The position numbers and the translations under genes are program-made. From Candidatus Chloroheliaceae bacterium (lineage in GTDB: Bacteria > Chloroflexota > Chloroflexia > Chloroheliales > Chloroheliaceae), in assembly GCA_013390945.1 (NCBI GenBank), contig JACAUC010000027.1, positions 1-35,444 on the forward strand: 35,444 bases of DNA, in the 5' to 3' direction. The notes below the pieces were generated by a model. That model ran no database searches and was not told where the DNA came from. It was given only the letters and a program-made list of their open reading frames with translations. How positions within the stretch are numbered: position 1 is the stretch's first letter; each line of letters begins with the position of its first letter. Below, piece by piece: positions 1-7,994 of the stretch.

Positions 1-55
1 TATTCGGGATTGGAAATCCCGTTTTGGAGAGACGTTATTCGGGATTGGAAATCCC
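1..55. repeat. Two tandem hairpin repeats, 35-base period
   Basis: A 20-base unit beginning TATTCGGG occurs at 1-20 and again, identically, at 36-55, separated by 15 unrelated bases. Each copy contains a perfect 6-bp stem, GGGATT pairing with AATCCC, around a 3-base loop. The first copy touches the window edge, so more copies may lie outside. The pair sits just beyond the 3' end of the minus-strand glycosyltransferase gene. No T-run follows, so this is not a standard terminator. Two copies and a short identical core are not enough to call a CRISPR array. Confidence 0.6.
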
Positions 56-69
56 TCCTACAACAGCGG

Positions 70-963
70 TTAGCGGGAATGATCTTTTTTGAGAACATAA
101 CGCCAAAACATACCCGTAATAATGCCAAAGCTGTAGACCTGCTCAAAAATCACATAGAAGGGCTCTTTTTCTTCGATAGCTCGCGCAATACCCCGTTTGA
201 GCGCCCCCGGTGGGCTACGCCTTAGCCATTCTTTGAGGTTGGAGGGCTGTTTATCACTTTTGCCAATCCAACGGGCCGAAGCAAAAACGTCACTAATCGA
301 GCCGGGATTATAGTGATAACAAATGGCCCCCGGCACTCTGCGGGCGGTCTGGTTTAATTTGTGGGCAACGGTGTGGTCATCATGGTAGCCCGTACTATCG
401 AAACCACCTACCCGCATAAAATCGGCTTTGCGAATAGCCCGAAAGACGGTACTCTCCTCATCCTTGAGGCTTTCAGGAACACGCCGATCAGGAGGCAGGT
501 AGTAGCAGACACTCCAACTTCGGCTCCACAAATTCGCCACATTCGCCACAAATTCATCGAGGGTAAAAGTGCCAATTACCTCACCCGCTTCAATCGGGGC
601 GATTAGTTTCTCCAGAAAATCGGGGGCAAACTTCATATCAGAGTCAAGGAAGGCCAAGATACGGCCTTGCGCCTGACCTGCCCCCAAATTACGAGCCAAG
701 GCTGGCCCACCATGGTTCTGCTGGAAAAAGCGCAACCTGCCGCCTGCTGCTTGGGCTAACTTGCGGACTAGCGCAACGGTCTGATCGGTACTACCATCAT
801 CTACCACAATTAGCTCAAAATCGGCGGCAGGCAAACTCTGGTTTAACAAGCTCTCCAAACATTCCGCAATATGCTTTTGCTCATTGTGGCAGGGAATCAC
901 CACCGAGACCCGCGGGTGCGCCCTTTCTTGCTTTTTAAGATCCCCAGCTTGCGCTTCTAACAT
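70..963 (-). CDS. Family 2 glycosyltransferase
   Basis: This gene encodes a GT-A fold, family 2 glycosyltransferase that would transfer a sugar from a nucleotide-sugar donor, probably to a polysaccharide or lipid acceptor; donor and acceptor cannot be read from the sequence. The first third carries the standard signatures: the VSVVIPCHNE strand, VVDDGSTD, then LARNLGA and the metal-binding DSD motif. No convincing multi-pass membrane region is seen; one hydrophobic stretch near the C-terminus could be membrane-associated. The start used is ATG at 963, preceded by AGAGG with 5-base spacing; an upstream TTG at 993 would overlap the preceding gene and has no comparable ribosome site. It is the third gene of the dprA operon, 20 bases after the lipoprotein gene. 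Confidence 0.88.
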   Translation of the reverse strand: MLEAQAGDLKKQERAHPRVSVVIPCHNEQKHIAECLESLLNQSLPAADFELIVVDDGSTDQTVALVRKLAQAAGGRLRFFQQNHGGPALARNLGAGQAQGRILAFLDSDMKFAPDFLEKLIAPIEAGEVIGTFTLDEFVANVANLWSRSWSVCYYLPPDRRVPESLKDEESTVFRAIRKADFMRVGGFDSTGYHDDHTVAHKLNQTARRVPGAICYHYNPGSISDVFASARWIGKSDKQPSNLKEWLRRSPPGALKRGIARAIEEKEPFYVIFEQVYSFGIITGMFWRYVLKKDHSR

Positions 964-983
964 CTTTACCTCTAGCCATAAGA

Positions 984-2546
984 TTAATACCAATCAAAAC
1001 CGTTGCAACCACTTATCAAGACGTGTTCATTTTTGCCGTCGGCATCCACGACGGTCAAAATAGCGTTATCGCCTCTTAGAAAAGCCAATTGAAAACTCTT
1101 GTTAATCCAGAGCGGAGAGTAAGTATAATCACGGGTAGCCGGGTCACCAATCAAAAGGCGCGTAGGGCCGGGGGTGGTCAGGCTGGCTTTATCCAGCAGG
1201 GCGAGGGCCGCTCCACTTTTAGCCTTGAGCGGATATTGCGGTTCCGTCTCAAAGACCAACCGAGTGCCATCCTGTGACCAAGCCAACCGACCTGCCGCAT
1301 CGCCTCCGCTAGTCAAAGGGCGTGGAGTAGCATCATCTAGCGTTAGCGTCACCACCACACCCAACCTTAAATCGTTTGTCCCGGTAACATCAGCACTGGC
1401 TGTAATATGCTTGCTATCGGGATGCCAAGTGACCTCTTTAAAGTAACGCACTGCCACCTTGCCGTCTTTTGCCGCAGGGTCTTCTGCCGCCTTACCCAGC
1501 GTAAGTTCTAGCCCTTTGGCAGAAATTAGAGTGCGCTTACCGTTGTTCTGAACATTGTAGACTCCTAGTGCGTTCGGGCTCAGACGAAGTTGGCGCGTAG
1601 TGGGGTCAAGATCGGTAAAAGTGGGAGGCGAGCCGGGAATAACAAAAGCCAACCGCACTCCATCGGGCGACCAAACCGCGTTGCGCCCATCGGCTACCTG
1701 CTGTTGCTTGCCACTGGCTACATCATAAAGCCAGATGCTAGGTTTATCATTCTCATCCGCTAAACCATCGCCATTGCTATCCACAGTACGGGTTAAGGCC
1801 AAGGTCTTTCCATCGGGCGACCAACTAAAAGCGAGTATGCTACCACCATCATTGCCTACAGGTTTCGAGTTGCCACTAAAATCAAGCAGATAAAGCTGTT
1901 GCTTTAAGCTCACCTGATCGGTGCGAAAGACCGCAAGCCGAGTACCGTCAGGCGAGATTTTGGGATTGGAAAAGGCCATTCCGGTTGCTAAAGGACGATC
2001 CTCTTGCCCATTGGCACTCAAAATATAGAGACCAGTAGCAGTGCCAACCACAAAATTATTTTTGGGCAACATAGGCAAAGCCGTATGAGTAACCGCAGAT
2101 GAGGCCGAGACGGTAGATGGCGTAGCAGTACTAAGAACTGTAGTACTGATAGCCACCGAAGGCGGCACAAGCGTCCGAGGAGGAGTAGGCAAAGCACCGT
2201 AATTGGGCGAAGGAGTAGGTGTAACCACAAAGCGGGGCCGGGGAGTTCCTACTAGGGCCGTAGAGACCACTGTACCGGGAGTATAGCCATCACTAGGGTC
2301 AACGGTATCCTCCTCCGAAGGAGTAGCATCGGGCGTAGGGCTAAGTTCGACAGTAGGCTTAGGCGCAACCTCGGTCTGAGGCGTGGAAATGGGGGTAGAC
2401 TTGGTGGTGGGTGTTTCCTGTGAGCAGGCGACTAATAGCAGAGCTACCAGCGATAAACAGGTAATTGTAAGGAGAAGACGACCGAAGGGCTGGCCGTTCG
2501 ACCAATTCATACGGATACGCCCTTTCCACCTTAAAAAGAATGGCAT
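984..2546 (-). CDS. TolB-like beta-propeller lipoprotein
   Basis: A predicted exported lipoprotein. A hydrophobic signal segment ends in the lipobox LVAC (Cys41), then about 110 residues of Thr/Pro/Ser-rich linker, then repeated blades of the TolB/WD40-like type with motifs such as ISPDGTRLAVF, WSPDGKTLAL, WSPDGVRLAFV, WHPDSKHI and WSQDGTRLVF. Such propellers usually bind partners or ligands; no enzymatic residues are apparent. The ATG at 2546 has AGGAG 14 bases upstream; the ATG at 2510 gives a more conventional signal peptide (lipid Cys at 29) and has AAGGG 9 bases upstream, so the true start may be 2510. It lies 9 bases after dprA and is probably co-transcribed with it. A propeller lipoprotein in a dprA operon is not an obvious functional pairing. 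Confidence 0.85.
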   Translation of the reverse strand: MPFFLRWKGRIRMNWSNGQPFGRLLLTITCLSLVALLLVACSQETPTTKSTPISTPQTEVAPKPTVELSPTPDATPSEEDTVDPSDGYTPGTVVSTALVGTPRPRFVVTPTPSPNYGALPTPPRTLVPPSVAISTTVLSTATPSTVSASSAVTHTALPMLPKNNFVVGTATGLYILSANGQEDRPLATGMAFSNPKISPDGTRLAVFRTDQVSLKQQLYLLDFSGNSKPVGNDGGSILAFSWSPDGKTLALTRTVDSNGDGLADENDKPSIWLYDVASGKQQQVADGRNAVWSPDGVRLAFVIPGSPPTFTDLDPTTRQLRLSPNALGVYNVQNNGKRTLISAKGLELTLGKAAEDPAAKDGKVAVRYFKEVTWHPDSKHITASADVTGTNDLRLGVVVTLTLDDATPRPLTSGGDAAGRLAWSQDGTRLVFETEPQYPLKAKSGAALALLDKASLTTPGPTRLLIGDPATRDYTYSPLWINKSFQLAFLRGDNAILTVVDADGKNEHVLISGCNGFDWY

Positions 2547-2555
2547 TAGGCTAAA

Positions 2556-3704
2556 TCAAACTCCTCTAGTTGTACGAGTATAACGGGCGGCGGCATATTT
2601 CATAGCACCTAAGTGGTTAACCATTCCTTTAAGTTCCATCATAGTCAAGGTACTACTGACCGTCGCAATCGGTAGACCGCTCTCCTGCCCAAGTTCATCA
2701 ATATGTAGCCCCTCACCGCTACCACTGTTGAGCAAGCGCAACAAAAGACGCTCCACTTCATTATCGCCGCGCAATTCTTTAACCTCAACCAAATCTACCA
2801 ATGGGCGCACCTGTAAATCCTCCAAAATATCGCTGGCACAGGTCACCACTCGCGCTCCATCCCGGATCAGACGGTTGGGTCCGTCGCTCATTTTACTAAA
2901 AATACTGCCCGGCACGGCGTAAACATCCCGTCCTTGTTCGGTAGCAAAACTCACCGTAATCAAAGCGCCGCTCTTTATGCCAGCCTCAACGACCAACACT
3001 CCAGTAGAGATACCACTAATAATACGGTTACGAGGAGGAAAGTTACTACTATCGGGCTGCGTACCGGGTGGATACTCTGAAAGCACTGCCCCATGTTCGA
3101 TAACTTGGGCCATTAGGGTACGATTTTCTGATGGGTAAATTACATCTACGCCGCACCCCAGCACCGCCACCGTCCGCCCACCAACCTCCAGAGCGGCCCG
3201 ATGAGCCGCAGTATCAATTCCTTTCGCTAGGCCACTGACAATCGTAAACCCCTGTGCAGCCAAGTCACTACAAATCTGACTAGTCGCCTGCTTGCCATAA
3301 GCCGTCGCCTGTCGGGTGCCGACTACCGCTAAGGCTAGGTCATCTTGCTCTAGTAGCTTGCCTTTGCAATAAAGCAAAGGGGGTGCCCCTTCGGCTTGGG
3401 CCAAACGAGTCGGATAGCTCGGCCCCCCTTGAATCAAGAGCGACACCCCCAATTCTTGCAGACGAGCCATCTCTCGATCCAGATTTAGGGTAGGTCTTAC
3501 CGCGATGGTACGCTCCACCAGTTTTGGTTCTAGCCCGGAGGCCAGCAAATCGCCTGCTCCCGCTCGCCAAGCGTTGCCCAGCCCTTCAAAGTAGGTCATT
3601 AAGCGACGCAACCGCACAATCCCGATTCCTGTTATCCGGCTAAAACCCAACCAATATTTTTCTTCATTAGGAACGAAGTCATTCCCATTTTCTACTAGCG
3701 GCAC
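2556..3704 (-). CDS. dprA: DNA processing protein DprA/Smf
   Basis: DprA binds incoming single-stranded DNA during natural transformation and loads RecA. The protein (382 residues) has an N-terminal helical region (YWLGFSRITGIG, SAM/HhH-like), then the Rossmann-like DprA core with GTRQATAYGK, SGLAKGIDTAAHRAAL, GVDVIYPSENR, SEYPPGTQP, FPPRNRIISG and GALITVSFA, and ends in a winged-helix segment (about 315-375), as in the full-length three-domain type. The start is GTG at 3704 with AGGA 7 bases upstream. It is the first gene of the operon; a promoter candidate lies about 60-85 bases upstream. Its presence suggests, but does not prove, competence in the host, since DprA is also widespread in bacteria not known to transform. 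Confidence 0.95.
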   Translation of the reverse strand: MPLVENGNDFVPNEEKYWLGFSRITGIGIVRLRRLMTYFEGLGNAWRAGAGDLLASGLEPKLVERTIAVRPTLNLDREMARLQELGVSLLIQGGPSYPTRLAQAEGAPPLLYCKGKLLEQDDLALAVVGTRQATAYGKQATSQICSDLAAQGFTIVSGLAKGIDTAAHRAALEVGGRTVAVLGCGVDVIYPSENRTLMAQVIEHGAVLSEYPPGTQPDSSNFPPRNRIISGISTGVLVVEAGIKSGALITVSFATEQGRDVYAVPGSIFSKMSDGPNRLIRDGARVVTCASDILEDLQVRPLVDLVEVKELRGDNEVERLLLRLLNSGSGEGLHIDELGQESGLPIATVSSTLTMMELKGMVNHLGAMKYAAARYTRTTRGV

Positions 3705-3762
3705 GTTTTAATCCTAGCCTTTTCAACTCTGCTTTGGCTCTACTCGAAGACCAGTCTACGCT

Positions 3763-3790
3763 ATTATAACCCTTAAAGCCCGTTTCGCAA
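3763..3790 (-). promoter_or_regulatory. Candidate promoter of the dprA operon
   Basis: On the minus strand a perfect TATAAT (3768-3763) is preceded by TTGCGA (3790-3785) with 16-bp spacing. The -10 ends about 60 bases upstream of the dprA GTG. Confidence 0.5.
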
Positions 3791-3810
3791 AATCGAGGAG
3801 GAACCTAATA

Positions 3811-4100
3811 GGGCTGTTGCAAAGTCCGAGAGCTATCCAATCTGACAAGAGTAGTGGTATGTGAAAATCAACTGATGGAGCAGCAGCGACCATTTAGGTA
3901 ATGCTTTTGAAGCGATTCGCCCTCACGTGGCTTAAAGTCGGAAAGAGGATAAAGGTGGGAGGAACCCTCCCGGTCTTTTTCAACCAATCAAATTTGATCG
4001 CGGCGGAGAAAATCAGTATCAAGGCAACTACTAAACCAAGCATAAACTTGAGAGAGTTGTTTATGGTTGGAGTCGGCAGCTTTGGAGAGCATTAGAGCCC
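3811..4100 (-). mobile_element. Degenerate insertion-sequence remnant
   Basis: Positions 3811-3874 match 61 of 64 bases of the right terminal arm of the element at 23338-23596 (reverse complement of 23531-23594), starting with GGGCTGTTGCAAAGTC, an end sequence of a type common in insertion sequences. No second terminal repeat is found, so one end is lost. Inward from the intact end, one minus-strand frame (about 4050 to 3897) reads a hydrophobic stretch and then KKTGRVP before stopping near the terminus, which could be the decayed C-terminus of a transposase of the IS4 type; this assignment is tentative. No intact gene is present between dprA and pepA. Confidence 0.55.
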
Positions 4101-4122
4101 TATCGCCTCAAAATCCCCTTTT

Positions 4123-4151
4123 TTGCATGAAAAGAGCTAATGGGGTAAACT
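4123..4151 (+). promoter_or_regulatory. Weak candidate promoter of pepA
   Basis: TTGCAT (4123-4128) and TAAACT (4146-4151) are separated by 17 bp, 59 bases upstream of the pepA start. The -10 is only a 4/6 match. Confidence 0.3.
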
Positions 4152-4209
4152 TGCTAAGTTATTTTTATGACAATCTGGCAGGTTTAAGAAAATAGACGGA
4201 GAGGAAAAA

Positions 4210-5667
4210 GTGCAAATCAGAGTAGAAAATAGTGTGGTAGGAGATTTGGATGCGCTGGTAGTAGCGATCTTCAGCGATGAAACTCCAGTTCTAACTACCC
4301 TTGATAATAAAACCCGTGAACTGGTGGAACGGATCAAAGCACTCGGTGGTGCTACCAAATTGATGGAAAGCGAAACGGTTATTTATGGTGAAGATGGCCC
4401 GGCTAAACGACTGCTGGTAATCGGAGCCGGAAAAGTGGCCGATTTTGGGGTGGCCGCCGCCCGAAACTTGGCGGGTTCCGCCGCCCGAAATTTACGCAAG
4501 AAAGGGGCCAAAAAATTAGCCTTTGCCTTGCCCACTGGCAACCTCAAAGCCGAAAGTGCCGTTCAAGCCTTTGCCGAAGGGATAATCCTAAGTACCTTTG
4601 AAACCGGAGTCTACCGTACCGGCGAAAATAAAGAGGAAAAAAACCTCGAAGAAGTTCTTTTTGTGTCAGAAGATAATCTGAAGGCCGCGATTGAGCGCGG
4701 GGTAATAATCGGCGAAGGTGCAAATCTTGCCCGAAGGTTGGCGAATGAACCAGCGAACCAGATGTATCCGGCCCTACTAGCAGAAGAAGCTCAAAAAGTG
4801 GCAGAGCAAACGGGCTTGGAATTTCACGCCCTAAATAAAGAACAACTCACCGAAGGTGGTTTCAAAGCAATTCTAGCGGTCGGGCAGGGTAGTATCCACG
4901 AACCCCGCATGATTGTCCTGAAATACAACGGGGCGGGCGAAGATCAACCCTACCTAGGATTAGTGGGTAAGGGTGTCACCTTTGATAGCGGTGGTATTTC
5001 GATCAAACCGTCAGAGGGTATGGGCGATATGAAGATGGATATGAGCGGAGGAGCTTGGGTAATCGGTATTATGCGTATTCTCGGCCAACTCAAGCCCAAA
5101 ATCAACGTTTTGGGCATCGTTCCCGCCGCCGAAAATATGCCCAGTAGCACGGCTTATCGTCCGGGCGATATAATCGGTACCCTCGAAGGCAAGACAATTG
5201 AAGTCCTCAATACCGATGCCGAGGGCCGGATTGTCTTAGCCGATGGTCTGACCTACGCCCGTAAACTAGGCGCAACCAAGTTGGTAGATTTGGCTACCCT
5301 AACCGGGGCAGTAGTCGTGGCACTAGGTCATACCGCTACCGGGGTCTTTGGTAGCGATCAGCCTTTTACCGATCTCTTCCTAACGACTGCCCAAGAAGCA
5401 GGCGAACGGGCTTGGCAACTACCCCTCTTCCCGGAGTACCGCGAACAAATCACCAGTACGGTTGGGGATATTGTCAATACCGGGGGTCGCTCGGCAGGCT
5501 CGATTACAGCGGCTACTTTCCTCAAAGAGTTTACAGGTGGAGTACCTTGGATTCACCTAGACATTGCAGGTACAGCCTATACCGAAGGTGAAAAGCCTTA
5601 TCTTGCCAAAGGCTCTAGCGGTCAGATTATACGCACTCTAGTGGATTTTGTCTTCGCCAATTGTTAG
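4210..5667 (+). CDS. pepA: Leucyl aminopeptidase (M17 family)
   Basis: A cytosolic two-metal aminopeptidase that releases N-terminal residues, typically leucine, from peptides. The C-terminal catalytic half has every expected motif: VGKGVTFDSGG with Lys254 and Asp259, MKMDMSGGA, and the family signature NTDAEGR (334-340) giving the metal ligands Asp336 and Glu338 and the catalytic Arg340. The N-terminal third is the variable macrodomain-like part. The length of 485 residues is usual for the family, which forms hexamers. The start is GTG at 4210 with GAGAGGAAAAA directly upstream. It stands alone, downstream of an IS remnant and followed by a small inverted-repeat element; the next gene is convergent. 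Specificity beyond M17 aminopeptidase is inferred. Confidence 0.96.
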   Translation: MQIRVENSVVGDLDALVVAIFSDETPVLTTLDNKTRELVERIKALGGATKLMESETVIYGEDGPAKRLLVIGAGKVADFGVAAARNLAGSAARNLRKKGAKKLAFALPTGNLKAESAVQAFAEGIILSTFETGVYRTGENKEEKNLEEVLFVSEDNLKAAIERGVIIGEGANLARRLANEPANQMYPALLAEEAQKVAEQTGLEFHALNKEQLTEGGFKAILAVGQGSIHEPRMIVLKYNGAGEDQPYLGLVGKGVTFDSGGISIKPSEGMGDMKMDMSGGAWVIGIMRILGQLKPKINVLGIVPAAENMPSSTAYRPGDIIGTLEGKTIEVLNTDAEGRIVLADGLTYARKLGATKLVDLATLTGAVVVALGHTATGVFGSDQPFTDLFLTTAQEAGERAWQLPLFPEYREQITSTVGDIVNTGGRSAGSITAATFLKEFTGGVPWIHLDIAGTAYTEGEKPYLAKGSSGQIIRTLVDFVFANC

Positions 5668-5679
5668 GTAGGTAGTTTT

Positions 5680-5810
5680 TAGGTATCTTATCAATAGGTA
5701 GGGGTTGTAGACTGGTCTATTGAATAAACCCGCCGTAGGTTGGCCGTAAACTGGTTTCACATTGGGCGTATGCAATACGCCCCTACCCCGATTTATTGAG
5801 AAGATAACTA
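5680..5810. mobile_element. Small inverted-repeat (MITE-like) element, family A
   Basis: Imperfect terminal inverted repeats of 17 bases (5680-5696 and 5794-5810, 2 mismatches; left copy TAGGTATCTTATCAATA) enclose a non-coding core. The core holds GTAGGGG, a segment with CTATTGAATAAACCC, the phrase GGCCGTAAACTGGTTTCA, and a perfect hairpin GGGCGTAT / ATACGCCC (5764-5782). Related copies lie at 17679-17777, 20801-20839, 26011-26098 and 35269-35444. It fills the gap between the convergent genes pepA and the hydrolase and carries no coding sequence. Confidence 0.6.
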
Positions 5811-5825
5811 ACCACTAACCACTAT

Positions 5826-6584
5826 TCACCGGATGAAGTCCAGCACACGTTGCCAAGCATCGGCGGAGGCTTCGGCAAATTCGGTGGCCCGGCGGTCAAA
5901 GAAGCTATGAGTGGCACCTGGATAAACCACAATGGTGTGAGGTACTCCGGCTACATCTAGCTTTTCATCCAATTGCTGAACGTCGCTCTGCGGTATCCCC
6001 TGATCTGCTCCCCCAAAAAGGCCCAGCACCGGGTAAACTACTTTTTCAGCATGGTCTAAAACTGTACCATTACCCCCAAAGTTCCGGCTCATACCAGCAT
6101 AGAAAGCAATCAAACCCGCAAAACCAAAGTCTGGGTTGGTACCAGTCAAGAGGGCAAAGGAACCACCCATACAGAAACCTACCACAAAAATAGCCGAGTC
6201 TTTGCCACCCTTTTCCTGCAAATAGGTCTGAGCCGCCTTCACATCTAGCGTAAACGATTCTAAGCTTAACTGTTGCACATGGGGCCAAAAATCTAAGGCT
6301 TCATCGCGCTCACCAAGGCCAGCGGTGCGCCCAAAATAATCTAAGGCTAGGGCCGTAACACCTACCTCCGCAAAACGGAGAGCTAAATCCTTGTAAAATT
6401 GAAATAAGCCCCGCACATCAGGATAAATTATAATTTGTGCGGTGGAACCGGAGGGCTGATCGGGGTAAGCTACGTAAGCAGCAAAACGATTGCCGTCAGC
6501 AGCGGTAAGCACTACTTCTTCGCTATGGGCCGAGCCAATAGCACCGGGTGGTACAGGAGGCTGGGCCTCATTGTCATAGCACAT
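5826..6584 (-). CDS. Dienelactone hydrolase family protein
   Basis: An alpha/beta hydrolase of the dienelactone hydrolase (DLH) type. The Cys-Asp-His triad is visible: Cys138 in the nucleophile elbow GFCMGG, Asp194 in GGADQGIP and His226 in GATHSFFD. The 252-residue length, the early PDVRGL segment that shapes the oxyanion region, and the absence of a signal peptide all fit a soluble cytosolic DLH. Related enzymes hydrolyse lactones or esters in aromatic-compound degradation, but no chlorocatechol-pathway genes are nearby, so the substrate is unknown. The start ATG at 6584 has AAGGAG with 6-base spacing. It lies 83 bases downstream of the lipoprotein gene on the same strand and may be transcribed with it. 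Confidence 0.9.
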   Translation of the reverse strand: MCYDNEAQPPVPPGAIGSAHSEEVVLTAADGNRFAAYVAYPDQPSGSTAQIIIYPDVRGLFQFYKDLALRFAEVGVTALALDYFGRTAGLGERDEALDFWPHVQQLSLESFTLDVKAAQTYLQEKGGKDSAIFVVGFCMGGSFALLTGTNPDFGFAGLIAFYAGMSRNFGGNGTVLDHAEKVVYPVLGLFGGADQGIPQSDVQQLDEKLDVAGVPHTIVVYPGATHSFFDRRATEFAEASADAWQRVLDFIR

Positions 6585-6667
6585 TTTTAGCTCCTTCTAT
6601 TTGTGGAATAGATTTAAATACAGTGAACTCACCACTGATTATAGCCTACAGCCTCCAAAGTGCCGAA

Positions 6668-7759
6668 TTAGACCGAAGTAACCAACAGAAGCAGCGTATA
6701 AGCCTCAATACTAGGTTTGCCCGCTTCCTCGGTAGGCTGCGGCTCCAAACTGACTAATTGAACCCGATAGCCCTCAAAATTCTCTACAAAGGAATTTGAC
6801 CTTGAAGCAGCATTTAATTGCGTCGTATCAATCGTCAAACCGGGAATGGTTAATTCAAAAGAACGGGTAACTTGCTCCTTCGTACCCACTATTCGGACGG
6901 TAGCCTCGCCGGAAGTAGCACACGCCACATTAGCACTCTTCGGACAACGAAATTCGCTAACCAGTGCCTCAAATTTTAACGCTAACCCCTCCTTCGCAAA
7001 AGTAGCCACCTGCCCATATTTAAGTTGAACCCGCTGACCCAAGAGTGCTTGGTCGGCGGATACAATACCAGTGGCTAATTTAGTCACGAGAATATTTACA
7101 ATATAATCCTCCGGGTTAATTGGTTTTATTTGAGAATTGCTGGAGCCAAAATTCTCATAATAGGGAATGGGCTGGGCCTGAACCACCGCTAGGTTGTAAT
7201 TCTCAAAAAAGGGCCGCTCCTTATAGCGGTAAGTCTCGGTGCTATTTAGCATAAACTTGCCCATGGCTTGCCCATTTTTGGAAACCGCCACTTCCACCAC
7301 AATTTGACCCGACCAAGCACAATTCACGTTAGACGGACAACGCGAATCCTCCACTACTCTCAACAACTTGACCTCCAGATTATCGGGTGCAACCTGCGCC
7401 ACCTGATTAATCTTCAGGCTAAAGGCAGTGCCAAGGTTGGCCTGAATCGTGGGAAGAGCGGAGAGAGGCCCAACAGTAGCTCTAGGAGCGGGCGTTGCTG
7501 TAACAGCAACCCTCGTCGTGGGAAGAGTTGTTGCCGGAGCAACCGTCGGAACCACTACTGAAGTCGCCACAAGCGTAGGCGGAGCAACCCTAGAAACTGG
7601 CAAGAACGTGGGAGTAGCTGTTAATTGGCTGGATGCAGTCGAAGTAGGTGAAACTTCACCGCAAGCTGACATCAGAAGCAGTGTAACTATTAGCGGTACT
7701 AGCAGAAGTGGAATACGATGTAGACGTTTCGTGCTGGTGGTAAGTCGTGAGAAATTCAT
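6668..7759 (-). CDS. Lipoprotein with two copies of an RCP-C domain
   Basis: An exported lipoprotein of 363 residues and unknown function. The signal peptide ends in the lipobox MSAC (Cys33), followed by a Thr/Val/Pro-rich linker to about residue 105. The rest contains two related domains. Each opens with a segment resembling FSLKINQVAQV / VQLKYGQVATF and then a Cys pair: EDSRCPSNVNCAWSGQ in the first, SEFRCPKSANVACATSGE in the second. Each then has a beta-rich part ending near the phrase FFENYNLAVVQ or FVENFEGYRVQLV. The two Cys in each copy probably form a disulfide outside the membrane. The start ATG at 7759 has AAGGAG with 5-base spacing. It is divergent from the kinase gene at 7995. Confidence 0.85.
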   Translation of the reverse strand: MNFSRLTTSTKRLHRIPLLLVPLIVTLLLMSACGEVSPTSTASSQLTATPTFLPVSRVAPPTLVATSVVVPTVAPATTLPTTRVAVTATPAPRATVGPLSALPTIQANLGTAFSLKINQVAQVAPDNLEVKLLRVVEDSRCPSNVNCAWSGQIVVEVAVSKNGQAMGKFMLNSTETYRYKERPFFENYNLAVVQAQPIPYYENFGSSNSQIKPINPEDYIVNILVTKLATGIVSADQALLGQRVQLKYGQVATFAKEGLALKFEALVSEFRCPKSANVACATSGEATVRIVGTKEQVTRSFELTIPGLTIDTTQLNAASRSNSFVENFEGYRVQLVSLEPQPTEEAGKPSIEAYTLLLLVTSV

Positions 7760-7945
7760 ATTTGCTCCTTTTCAAGTATCAGATCAACTAAACTATAAGC
7801 TGAAAATCTGGGTTGGGCCACTGCCTCTAGCTATTAGAACTAGTGGACTGCTAGAAAAATTACGCCGGATTAGTCTTATTTTCAGATTTCAGGCAAAGGT
7901 CTCACCAACAATCGCTTTCTTTAAGGAAGAGCCTCTTTACAGCAG

Positions 7946-7954
7946 TGGTATAAT
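7946..7954 (+). promoter_or_regulatory. Extended -10 promoter of the GAF kinase gene
   Basis: TGGTATAAT is a perfect extended -10 (TGnTATAAT). No good -35 is present, as is common for this promoter class. Transcription would begin near 7961, about 34 bases before the ATG, which itself has no clear Shine-Dalgarno sequence. Confidence 0.55.
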
Positions 7955-7994
7955 AGGCGAAACCGCAGAAATTTAAATTAACGCCTAAATTAAT

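Noticed and set aside
1..55. Possible CRISPR array
   Set aside because: Only two short copies with a 15-base spacer and a strong internal hairpin; no cas genes in the window.
3901..4095. Plus-strand 64-residue open frame in the IS remnant
   Set aside because: No ribosome site and no recognisable domain; it overlaps transposon debris that reads better on the other strand.
7449..7976. 175-residue frame antisense to the lipoprotein signal region
   Set aside because: It mirrors the Thr/Val/Pro-rich linker of the lipoprotein, has low complexity and no ribosome site, and the lipoprotein gene is well supported.
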